Shown one piece after another: positions 1 through 5,686 of a DNA stretch of 5,693 nucleotides (within the stretch, counting starts at the first letter, position 1; each line of letters opens with the position of its first letter). Under the pieces are notes generated by a model. The model ran no database searches. It was not told where the DNA came from and was given only the letters and a program-made list of their open reading frames with translations. This DNA comes from an uncultured Mucilaginibacter sp. GTDB taxonomy: Bacteria > Bacteroidota > Bacteroidia > Sphingobacteriales > Sphingobacteriaceae. The stretch covers positions 1-5,693 of the forward strand of contig NZ_CAMLOV010000248.1 of the NCBI RefSeq assembly GCF_946481715.1, written 5' to 3'. Both the position numbers and the translations under genes were made by a program.

Positions 1-29
1 TTCTATTGTCGAATTACTAAACCCTTACA

Positions 30-119
30 ATTGCGAGGAACGAAGCAATCTCTACGCAGGACGAGCAACTTTACAAGCGGCACTGCTTACCGGGAGATTG
101 CTTCGTACCTTATAATGAC
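30..119. repeat. Palindromic intergenic repeat, copy 1
   Basis: This is an imperfect inverted repeat. The left arm at 33-52 pairs with the right arm at 94-113 at 16 of 20 positions, with a perfect inner 13 bases (40-52 with 94-106, ACGAAGCAATCTC). The loop is about 41 bases. The right end runs into AATGAC. The arm sequence resembles high-copy REP-like palindromes that I remember from Sphingobacteriaceae genomes, but copy number cannot be seen here. No transposase is present. Confidence 0.75.
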
Positions 120-283
120 GTGGCCATAAGTTATTGATAATATTGTCATTCCGAACCGAGGAACGAGGGAGGAATCTTGTTGTTGATGCAAAGCTCACCA
201 CTTTGCATGCCTGCTTTGCATTACTAACAAGATTCCTCGTCGCTGCGCTTCCCTCGGAATGACATGGCTGTAAGTCATTGATA
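114..283 (+). repeat. 26-base direct repeat following each palindrome
   Basis: Positions 114-139 and 258-283 match at 22 of 26 bases and lie 144 bases apart. Each begins with AATGAC, the outer end of the preceding palindrome, and continues with a 20-base tail ending in ATTGATA. The repeating unit is therefore palindrome plus tail. This suggests a tandem unit duplication, or two related elements that carry the same tail. Confidence 0.7.
145..263. repeat. Palindromic intergenic repeat, copy 2, with nested hairpin
   Basis: The two ends pair perfectly over 10 bases (145-154 with 254-263, GTCATTCCGA) and again over 13 inner bases (169-181 with 226-238, GAGGAATCTTGTT), with a less regular stretch between. 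Inside lies a second 9-base perfect stem, ATGCAAAGC at 186-194 with GCTTTGCAT at 213-221. Another CTTTGCAT at 201-208 offers an alternative partner. The design resembles copy 1 but the arm sequence differs, so this is a related subfamily rather than a recent duplicate. An apparent minus-strand reading frame across it is a by-product of the repeat. Confidence 0.8.
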
Positions 284-304
284 GTTAGCATTCTTATTTT
301 TACA

Positions 305-352
305 CGTCATAACCATTTTTTCAGGTTTCTCTGGTGGATACTCGCAATGACG
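305..352. repeat. Probable decayed palindrome remnant
   Basis: CGTCAT at 305-310 is the inverse of ATGACG at 347-352. The segment CTCGCAATGACG at 341-352 looks like the right end of the same repeat family. ATTGCGAG at 30-37 is the exact inverse of 341-348, so the whole stretch 30-352 could also be read as one outer element with others nested inside. The interior of this copy is too degraded to form a convincing stem. Confidence 0.4.
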
Positions 353-378
353 CGGTGGAGAGTTTCATGGGATACCGG

Positions 379-400
379 CACAGTTGAAATCTGCACATCC
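379..400 (-). repeat. Short dispersed motif, copy A, beside the dapA 3' end
   Basis: Read on the minus strand, this 22-base segment is GGATGTGCAGATTTCA followed by ACTGTG. It matches 1331-1352 at 19 of 22 positions in the opposite orientation, so dapA is bracketed by an inverted pair. It sits 7 bases past the dapA stop codon. It has no poly-T tail and no stem of its own, so I do not call it a terminator. Confidence 0.55.
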
Positions 401-407
401 TCAACGC

Positions 408-1286
408 TTACCCAATCAACCCTATCTGCTCCTCAATCTTCTCCGCAGTAACCTCGCTTACCGGTACCAATGGCAAACGTAAAGTATCCCCACAAACCCC
501 CAAATGCTTTAATGCCGATTTTACGCCGGCCGGGCTTCCTTCGGTAAACATCAACCGGGTGAACTCTATTAAACCATAATGAGCCTTTTGTGCGGCCTTA
601 AAATCGCCCTGCAGGCAAAGCCTTACTTTATCAGATACCTGCTTTGGCAAAGCGTTACCAGTAACCGATATTACGCCTACTGCGCCCATGGCTATCATCG
701 GCAGCGTAATAGGGTCGTCGCCAGATATCAGCAGGAACTCTTCGGGTTTATCGCGTACCAGTTGGTTCATTAGCTCAAAATTACCCGATGCTTCTTTTAT
801 GCCAATGATATTTTTAAAATCATTGGCCAGCCTTACGGTTGTTTCGGCACTTACGGTGCTGCCGGTACGGCTGGGTACATTGTATAAAATGATAGGCAGG
901 GCAGAGGCTTCCGCCAGTGCTTTATAATGTTGGTAAATGCCTTCCTGGGTTGGTTTATTATAATGCGGGCTTGCCGATAGGATGGCATCGTAGCCGGTAG
1001 TATCAAATGCTTTAATTTCGGCAACAACCTCTAAGGTGTTATTGCCTGCTATGCCGGCCACCAGGGCCACGCGTTTATTTACGGTTTTGGCGGTAAAGGC
1101 AAACACCTGCTTCTTCTCGTCCTTACTCAAAGTAGCGCTTTCGCCGGTTGTGCCTAATGACACTAAATATTCCACCCCACCTTCAATAAGATGGTTGATA
1201 AGCCTTTCGAGCGCAGGGTAATCTACCTGCCCGTCTGGCTGAAAAGGAGTCACCATTGCTACCCCTGTCCCGTAAAATCTGTTCAT
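408..1286 (-). CDS. dapA: 4-hydroxy-tetrahydrodipicolinate synthase
   Basis: DapA condenses pyruvate with aspartate semialdehyde in the cytoplasm, the first committed step of diaminopimelate and lysine synthesis. The 292 residues are full length for this Schiff-base (beta/alpha)8 aldolase family. Key residues are visible: GTTGES at 45-50, Tyr109 in SPHYNKP, Tyr135 and Arg140 in LYNVPSRTG, and Lys164 in GIKEASGN, which forms the Schiff base with pyruvate. Thr46, Tyr109 and Tyr135 correspond to the E. coli proton-relay triad. At the lysine feedback site, Ser50, Ala51, Asn82 and Glu86 are kept, but Lys55, Lys58 and His108 replace E. coli His53, His56 and Tyr106. The ATG start gives the normal family N-terminus (MNRFYGTGVAMVTPF). 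There is no Shine-Dalgarno site. A weak -7-like TATCTTAG lies at 1305-1312 on this strand without a well-spaced -33 element. It is separated from its neighbour by 306 bases and is probably its own unit. Confidence 0.97.
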   Translation of the reverse strand: MNRFYGTGVAMVTPFQPDGQVDYPALERLINHLIEGGVEYLVSLGTTGESATLSKDEKKQVFAFTAKTVNKRVALVAGIAGNNTLEVVAEIKAFDTTGYDAILSASPHYNKPTQEGIYQHYKALAEASALPIILYNVPSRTGSTVSAETTVRLANDFKNIIGIKEASGNFELMNQLVRDKPEEFLLISGDDPITLPMIAMGAVGVISVTGNALPKQVSDKVRLCLQGDFKAAQKAHYGLIEFTRLMFTEGSPAGVKSALKHLGVCGDTLRLPLVPVSEVTAEKIEEQIGLIG

Positions 1287-1330
1287 AACTTTAATAAAAG
1301 GATGCTAAGATAGTAAATTAGTAGAAGTGC

Positions 1331-1352
1331 GGATGTGCAAATTTCAGATGTG
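1331..1352 (+). repeat. Short dispersed motif, copy B, upstream of dapA
   Basis: The segment GGATGTGCAAATTTCA followed by GATGTG differs from copy A (379-400, read on the minus strand) at 3 of 22 positions. It ends 45 bases before the dapA start codon on the gene's upstream side, close enough to overlap its promoter. Similar GATGTGCAAAT strings are, from memory, common between genes in Mucilaginibacter-like genomes. This is more likely a dispersed repeat than a specific operator. Confidence 0.55.
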
Positions 1353-1384
1353 TAGACCAATGTTGTTTACTTAAGAGCAGACCC

Positions 1385-1518
1385 CATCGGGTTCACATGT
1401 CGGTAGCGTGGTAAATAAAAACGGATATTGTGCCATAGGTACAATACATCGTGGAGTGGCATACCTACGGCATGCTGATACGATATTATCGATTAGCTAC
1501 CGACATGTTGAGCCAATG
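1385..1518. repeat. Large palindromic intergenic element with inner hairpin
   Basis: A perfect 13-base inverted repeat, ACATGTCGGTAGC at 1395-1407 with its complement at 1496-1508, can be extended imperfectly outward to 1385-1407 with 1496-1518. Inside is a second stem: 1431-1441 (TGCCATAGGTA) pairs with 1462-1472 at 10 of 11 positions. The core GTCGGTAG/CTACCGAC is typical of a palindromic repeat that I recall as widespread in Bacteroidota. It is unrelated in sequence to the palindromes at 30-352. It fills most of the 306-base gap between dapA and the acetyltransferase gene. No coding sequence is supported in this gap. Confidence 0.7.
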
Positions 1519-1552
1519 GCGCATTAATAGGGTTGCCTAAGTATACGACAAT

Positions 1553-1563
1553 GATGTGCAGAT
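1553..1563 (+). repeat. Short dispersed motif, copy C (core only)
   Basis: GATGTGCAGAT repeats the 11-base core of copy A (read on the minus strand), and copy B differs from it at one base. It lies 30 bases past the stop codon of the acetyltransferase gene. Only the core is conserved, so it could be chance, but its occurrence beside a third gene boundary favours a dispersed repeat. Confidence 0.35.
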
Positions 1564-1592
1564 GATGAGAAGCTGTCGTTTGCCACGGAACT

Positions 1593-2129
1593 TTAACTGT
1601 TCAAATATTGAGTTTTAGTTATGAGGTACTCATAATGCAGCAGTTTTGTTCCGTAGTGGTCAAAATCTACCTCGTTTACCTTTTTAGCACCTAATTTGCA
1701 GGTAGCTTTTTGCGAACGGATATTGGTAGCCGCGATATGAAACATTACATTGTTAACCTCCTTAAATACGTGCTCCATGAGTAACCTCTTCATGGCCGAA
1801 TTGTAGGTGCCTCCCCAATACTTCCTGGCCAGGAAAGTGTAGCCGATAGCCACGCTGGATTCCTCCGGCTTTAAATCATATAACCGGGTGCAGCCTATAA
1901 TTTCATCCGTAGCTTTATCAATAACCAAAAGCGAACTTTCCGATACAACCGCATCATCAAAGTAAAGCTGGAAAACCTCTTTTTTATACCTGTCTTTAGC
2001 CGGATGCAATTCCCATATCAGTGGATCGGCCGCTACTGCATGCAACCTGTCAAAATCCGTCGCTTGTAACAGTTGCAGCAATATTAGATCATTCTCTAAT
2101 TTTGTCGATCTCAGTTTAAAAATTTCCAT
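1593..2129 (-). CDS. GNAT-family N-acetyltransferase (RimJ/RimL-like)
   Basis: This is a 178-residue cytoplasmic acyltransferase that should use acetyl-CoA. It has the one-domain layout of the Acetyltransf_3 group. The N-terminal region (about 10-50) has the LQATDFDRLHAVAADPLIWEL pattern usual there. A central strand at about 92-98 (SVAIGYTF) is followed by LARKYWGGTYN (100-110), where the acetyl-CoA pyrophosphate loop normally sits. The canonical R/QxxGxG/A loop is not exact. A C-terminal motif, Asn136-x-x-Ser139 followed by KLGA (145-148), is characteristic of the family. The substrate cannot be told: ribosomal protein N-termini, an amino acid or a small amine are all possible. The gene starts 19 bases after the UbiD-family gene ends on the same strand, so co-transcription is likely. 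The start ATG fits the domain boundary, and no Shine-Dalgarno site is visible. Confidence 0.88.
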   Translation of the reverse strand: MEIFKLRSTKLENDLILLQLLQATDFDRLHAVAADPLIWELHPAKDRYKKEVFQLYFDDAVVSESSLLVIDKATDEIIGCTRLYDLKPEESSVAIGYTFLARKYWGGTYNSAMKRLLMEHVFKEVNNVMFHIAATNIRSQKATCKLGAKKVNEVDFDHYGTKLLHYEYLITKTQYLNS

Positions 2130-2148
2130 ACACAGTTGTATAAAGTGC

Positions 2149-3990
2149 TTAAATTATACCGTGCAGGGCTCCGCCTTTTTCCCCCATCTTATCCACCTGC
2201 TTTTCCACTTCCGGGTCTTTGATCAACTCGGGTGCGTGGTGTGGTTTAATGCGGGCATCAATCATCAGCGGGCCGTGGCAGCCCCAATGCTTATGCTCGG
2301 TAAAGCTGTTGATGCCATAAATATCATGCGATGGGTTGCTGCGGGTAAAAGTTACCCATACAAAGTTGTTAATGGTTTGCGCGGTAAAAGCGGCATCATC
2401 GCAAAGCACCATTAATGGCAGCCCGCTCAAATCGGTTTCGCCGAGGTGTTCCTGCAAAATTTCCAGCATCAGGGGCATATCGCTGGTGCGGATGTTTTTG
2501 GGCACTTCTACTGCTAATATACCCGGCATCACCATTTTATGCTTTACAAAAGGGCGGGGGAGGGTAAATGATGCAGGCATTTCGCCCCAAAGTTCGCGTT
2601 TAATATCACCGGCAACGGTAATGGTCACTTTGCTGCCGCTATTGAGGCCTTCGCCACTGTAGTCGAGGGTGTCTATAGAGGTTTTGGTTTGAAAATGGAG
2701 GTCGCGGGTGAGGTCGATACGTTGCAGGATGTGTTTCAGGAAACCGCCGATATTGTTTACATCCAGGCCCGGGTCGTCCTCTTTAGCGGCGATGAACAGG
2801 TATTTGGCAAGGCTTAATTGCCCCTTGCCCAAAATATGGTTGGCTATGGTGATGATCTCCTGCGGATGGCGCTCTTTTACATAAGGCGTATAACGTTCGC
2901 TGCCAATGGCAAATAGCAAGGGGTGTACACCGGCGGCATCAACCGCATTTACAGCATGCAACCCGGGTATTTCCTTCGGGATGGCGCTGCCGGTTATTTC
3001 GTGGATCAAAGCCCCGAAACTGGTATCTTCCTGCGGCGGACGGCCTACTACCGTAAACGACCATATAGCATCCTTGCGGTGGTAAACATTATGCACTTTT
3101 AATAATGGGAACGGATGCACAAGGCTATAGTAACCCAGGTGATCGCCAAAGGGGCCTTCGGGCTTGTTTTCCATCGGCATTACCGTACCCGTTATCACAA
3201 AATCAGCATCAGCCGAAATACAAAACCCGTCCGAATCATAAAAATAGCGGAAACGGCGGTTGCCCAAAGCGCCGGCAAAGGTCATTTCTGATAATCCTTC
3301 CGGCAGTGGCATTACGGCCGCTACCGGGTGCGATGGTGGGCCGCCTACAAATATGCTCACTTTTAAAGGCTGCCCTTTGGCATTGGCCTTGGTTTGGTGT
3401 ACACCAATACCACGATGCAGCTGGTAGTGAAGGCCAATTTCTTTATCCTGTATATAATCATTTCCACCAAGCTGGATGCGGTACATGCCCAGGTTAGCAT
3501 TCATGATGCCGGGCATATCAGCATCCTCGGTGTATACCTGCGGCATAGTTACAAAGGGGCCGCCGTCTTTTGGCCAGTTCACAATTTGTGGCAGTTCGCC
3601 GATGGTGGTACGCCCAAAGTTTATCGGTGCGCTACTCTTCCCTACTTTCATGGGCAGGGCAGAGAGGGCAGTAAGCGCTGTATTAGCGTACTTGAAAGGA
3701 TGTTTTATAGCTTTTATGGGGTCGTTTTTGATGTCTACCAGGGTTTTTATCTTATCCAGCGTGTCCCTGAAAATAAACCGCGACCTATCCAGCGTACCAA
3801 ACAGGTTAGATACTGCCGGAAATCGGCTACCTTTCACATTCTCGAACAGGATAGCCGGCCCTTCGTTTTCGAAAACACGCAGGTGTATAGCCGCCATTTG
3901 CAGGTATGGGTCAACCTCCTCCTTAATTCGGATGAGGTGCTTGTTCTTTTCAAGGTCGGTGATGCAGTCCTGTAAGCTTTTGTATGCCAT
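2149..3990 (-). CDS. UbiD-family prenyl-FMN-dependent decarboxylase (probable menaquinone pathway)
   Basis: UbiD-family enzymes use prenylated FMN to remove a carboxylate from an aromatic or unsaturated acid in the cytoplasm. The family landmarks appear in order: NLGMYR (166-171; Asn166 metal ligand, Arg171 catalytic), LHRG (His192, metal ligand), LPEGLSEMTFAG (Glu235, metal ligand) and PEGPFGDHLGYY (Glu278 and Asp283, catalytic acids). A C-terminal FTRSNPSHD (548-556) also fits. All key residues are intact. At 613 residues it is clearly longer than E. coli UbiD (about 497). The long form resembles the Helicobacter/Campylobacter-type proteins tied to the futalosine menaquinone route, so decarboxylation of 1,4-dihydroxy-6-naphthoate is the best guess, not proven. 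No ubiX (cofactor synthesis) or mqn gene lies in the window. The start ATG (MAYKSLQDCI) gives the usual N-terminus. The acetyltransferase gene follows closely on the same strand. Confidence 0.93.
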   Translation of the reverse strand: MAYKSLQDCITDLEKNKHLIRIKEEVDPYLQMAAIHLRVFENEGPAILFENVKGSRFPAVSNLFGTLDRSRFIFRDTLDKIKTLVDIKNDPIKAIKHPFKYANTALTALSALPMKVGKSSAPINFGRTTIGELPQIVNWPKDGGPFVTMPQVYTEDADMPGIMNANLGMYRIQLGGNDYIQDKEIGLHYQLHRGIGVHQTKANAKGQPLKVSIFVGGPPSHPVAAVMPLPEGLSEMTFAGALGNRRFRYFYDSDGFCISADADFVITGTVMPMENKPEGPFGDHLGYYSLVHPFPLLKVHNVYHRKDAIWSFTVVGRPPQEDTSFGALIHEITGSAIPKEIPGLHAVNAVDAAGVHPLLFAIGSERYTPYVKERHPQEIITIANHILGKGQLSLAKYLFIAAKEDDPGLDVNNIGGFLKHILQRIDLTRDLHFQTKTSIDTLDYSGEGLNSGSKVTITVAGDIKRELWGEMPASFTLPRPFVKHKMVMPGILAVEVPKNIRTSDMPLMLEILQEHLGETDLSGLPLMVLCDDAAFTAQTINNFVWVTFTRSNPSHDIYGINSFTEHKHWGCHGPLMIDARIKPHHAPELIKDPEVEKQVDKMGEKGGALHGII

Positions 3991-3997
3991 GTAGCGC

Positions 3998-4005
3998 CAA
4001 AGATA
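3998..4005 (-). promoter_or_regulatory. -7 promoter box of the UbiD-family gene
   Basis: On the minus strand this reads TATCTTTG, a perfect match to the Bacteroidota -7 consensus TAnnTTTG. It ends only 7 bases before the ATG, so transcription would begin within a few bases of the start codon and the message would be leaderless or nearly so. No clear -33 TTTG is seen at the expected distance, which lowers confidence. Confidence 0.45.
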
Positions 4006-4062
4006 TTACAGAATAATCGATTTTAAGTTCATGCTTGTTCATGAACCCGGAAGATATTACAG
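4000..4062. repeat. 12-base direct repeat in the divergent promoter region
   Basis: AAGATATTACAG occurs exactly at 4000-4011 and again at 4051-4062, 51 bases apart, within the 130-base region between two divergent genes. The first copy overlaps the -7 box of the decarboxylase gene. The second lacks the TTTG completion. They may be paired binding sites or the mark of a small promoter duplication. Confidence 0.5.
4027..4046. promoter_or_regulatory. Candidate operator: GTTCATG repeat and palindrome
   Basis: GTTCATG at 4027-4033 recurs 10 bases later at 4037-4043, where it is the first part of a perfect 10-base palindrome, GTTCATGAAC (4037-4046). The one-turn spacing and the position between two divergent genes, bracketed by the 12-base direct repeat, suit a site for a dimeric regulator. 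No regulator gene is in the window, so this is inference from symmetry alone. Confidence 0.35.
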
Positions 4063-4120
4063 TTGCCTGTATAAATCTTGTAATTAAACCGCATCTTCGC
4101 CATCCTAATTTAAACCTCCT

Positions 4121-5188
4121 ATGAAAATTACCTGTTTCAAATACCTTAGCCCGGCGCTTTTTCTTATGCTTATAAACCTGCCTTTTTTTGTAAATGCGCA
4201 TGAAAAGCCGATCCTTTTTAACCAAATTAACGAGAAACGTTTTATCAATATCAATGGTATCGAGCAATGGGTAACCATCAAAGGCGATAGTTCTAAACCC
4301 GTAATATTATTTGTACATGGCGGGCCGGGAAGCCCTCTAAGCCCATACGCAGATGCTATTTATAGCGGATGGGAAAAAGATTTTGTGCTGGTGCAATGGG
4401 ACCAGCGTGGTGCCGGCAAAACTTTTGGCCGTACCGCACCGGCCGAGCTAAGCCCCGATTACCTGGCATCGCATATTTTAACAGCGGAGCAAATAGTAAA
4501 CGATGGCATAAGCCTGGTAGAATACCTGGAGAAATACCTCCACAAGCAAAAGGTAACGCTTTTTGGCTCGTCCTGGGGGTCGGTTATAGCGGCACAAATG
4601 GCGGTAAAACAGCCAGACCTTTTTACGGCTTACGTCGGCCACTCGCAGGTGGTAAACCCCGCCGAAAATTTCCTGAAAGCCTACCAAAAAGTATCAGGTT
4701 TGGCAAAAGCAACTAACGACCAGCAATCGCTCGATATGCTTGCGGCAATCGGTGCGCCGCCTTATGAACGAGCCCAGGCTGCTGGCAAATTGTTCCGGAT
4801 AATTAAGAAATACGAGCGTTTAGCCTCAACACCTGCACCGGAGGCCTGGTGGAAAATGGCACCGGAGTATGATAATAAGGAAGATAACCAACACCGCGAG
4901 GATGGCGACGACTATTCTTTTCTAAGCTTCGTTGGCGATGCGAAGATGGGGGTAAGATCCATGGCAGCCGGTATTAACCTGGCCAACAATAATTATGTAT
5001 TTAAAATACCCGTTTACCTCATACAGGGCGAGGAGGATATTTTAACTTCAAAAGAAGTATCCCAAGCCTATTTTGATAAAATTGTAGCTCCCCGCAAGCA
5101 ATTTATCATCATCAAAAAAGCAGCTCATGGTTTTGATGAATCGGTTGTAAAAGAGCAGCTTAGGTTGTTTAAATTAGTTAATCGATAA
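4121..5188 (+). CDS. Exported alpha/beta hydrolase, prolyl-aminopeptidase-like (S33 type)
   Basis: This 355-residue protein has an N-terminal signal peptide: a positive start, a hydrophobic stretch at about 9-24 and a likely signal peptidase I cut after VNA (residues 24-26). It should therefore act in the periplasm. The alpha/beta-hydrolase landmarks are in order: HGGPGS (66-71, oxyanion hole), WDQRGAGKT (93-101), nucleophile elbow GSSWG with Ser151, acid Asp306 in QGEEDIL, and His336 in KAAHGF. HGGPG plus DQRGAGK is typical of the proline iminopeptidase group, which removes N-terminal proline or cleaves related amides and esters. The exact substrate cannot be read. The cap between about 175 and 290 is rich in charged residues and carries the variable specificity region. 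The ATG gives a complete signal peptide and has no Shine-Dalgarno site. The gene is divergent from the decarboxylase and followed by a weak hairpin, so it is probably a single-gene unit. Confidence 0.93.
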   Translation: MKITCFKYLSPALFLMLINLPFFVNAHEKPILFNQINEKRFININGIEQWVTIKGDSSKPVILFVHGGPGSPLSPYADAIYSGWEKDFVLVQWDQRGAGKTFGRTAPAELSPDYLASHILTAEQIVNDGISLVEYLEKYLHKQKVTLFGSSWGSVIAAQMAVKQPDLFTAYVGHSQVVNPAENFLKAYQKVSGLAKATNDQQSLDMLAAIGAPPYERAQAAGKLFRIIKKYERLASTPAPEAWWKMAPEYDNKEDNQHREDGDDYSFLSFVGDAKMGVRSMAAGINLANNNYVFKIPVYLIQGEEDILTSKEVSQAYFDKIVAPRKQFIIIKKAAHGFDESVVKEQLRLFKLVNR

Positions 5189-5221
5189 AAAGGCAAGTAA
5201 ACAGGTAGGGTTACTTCTTTT
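5188..5221 (+). terminator. Weak AT-rich hairpin after the hydrolase gene
   Basis: AAGTAA (5195-5200) pairs with TTACTT (5211-5216) around a 10-base loop. AAAAG (5188-5192) pairs with CTTTT (5217-5221), leaving a GC bulge. The stem begins at the last base of the stop codon. It is AT-rich, and the T-tract is part of the stem, so it would be a poor terminator. Confidence 0.3.
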
Positions 5222-5272
5222 ATTCATTGTAAAAACTTATATTACTTTTACGGTGTAAACCATTATCTGCCT

Positions 5273-5686
5273 ATGTCGGTAATATTATTTACGCTGATCA
5301 TCCTTATTGGTGCTTATGTTGCCGGCTTGTTAGGTTCGCTTACCGGGCTTGGCGGCGGGGTGGTTATTATTCCCTTGCTTACCCTTTTATTAGGGGTTGA
5401 TATCCACTATGCTATAGGCGCTTCGCTGGTATCGGTTATTGCCACATCCAGCGGTTCGGCGGCGGCATATGTAAAGGAGGGCATCACCAATATCCGTTTG
5501 GGCATGTTTTTAGAGATAGCCACCACCCTTGGTGCGCTTGGGGGCGCTATGCTGGCCATTTATATCCCAACCCAATACATAGCTGTTTTATTCGGGGTGA
5601 TCCTTATCTTTTCGGCAATAATGTCCCTGCGCAAAAAGGCAGAGAAAATAGTGCTGCAACCCAGCTATTTAGCTGAAAAACTATAG
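5273..5686 (+). CDS. TauE/SafE-family membrane protein, N-terminal half only
   Basis: This is an integral inner-membrane protein of the TauE/SafE (sulfite exporter) family, whose members move sulfur-containing anions or organic acids. The 137 residues hold about five hydrophobic segments (roughly 3-21, 30-42, 46-66, 77-97 and 101-118). The family signature GSLTGLGGGVVIIP (21-34) is clear, as is the conserved AYVKEGITNIRLGMFLE (65-81). Full members have about 240-300 residues built from two similar halves, so only the first half is present. The frame ends in TAG (5684-5686) right after LAEKL, in the cytoplasmic linker where I would expect the second half to follow. The window stops 7 bases later, so nonsense mutation, sequencing error or a true half-size protein cannot be told apart. 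The ATG start fits the family N-terminus. An imperfect -7 box (TACTTTTA, 5243-5250) lies upstream. Confidence 0.8.
   Translation: MSVILFTLIILIGAYVAGLLGSLTGLGGGVVIIPLLTLLLGVDIHYAIGASLVSVIATSSGSAAAYVKEGITNIRLGMFLEIATTLGALGGAMLAIYIPTQYIAVLFGVILIFSAIMSLRKKAEKIVLQPSYLAEKL

Noticed and set aside
52..291. 79-residue minus-strand open frame in the 5' intergenic region
   Set aside because: It lies wholly within the palindromic repeats and its residues are the translation of the repeat arms. It resembles spurious hypothetical proteins often called over such repeats.
1305..1312. TATCTTAG as the dapA promoter -7 box
   Set aside because: It has one mismatch to TAnnTTTG, and the nearest TTTG upstream is about 25 bases away, longer than expected. 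It is mentioned only within the dapA entry.
1..1592. CRISPR array or integron-like site from the multiple repeats
   Set aside because: The repeats are palindromes of different sequence without regular spacers, and no cas or integrase gene is present.
3394..3994. Long plus-strand open frames (up to 193 residues) opposite the decarboxylase gene
   Set aside because: They are shadows of a gene with intact catalytic motifs on the other strand, show no domain features, and overlap one another in different frames.
4111..4120. CCTCCT immediately before the hydrolase ATG as a ribosome binding site
   Set aside because: It has the sense of the anti-Shine-Dalgarno sequence, not its complement, so it cannot pair with 16S rRNA. 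It also abuts the ATG.
3950..4267. 105-residue minus-strand frame spanning the divergent promoter region
   Set aside because: It overlaps the starts of two well-supported genes and the putative control sites, and has no recognisable motif.
5227..5250. Promoter for the TauE/SafE-type gene (TTG at 5227-5229 with TACTTTTA at 5243-5250)
   Set aside because: The 13-base spacing is too short and the -7 box lacks the final G, so it is not listed as a separate feature.
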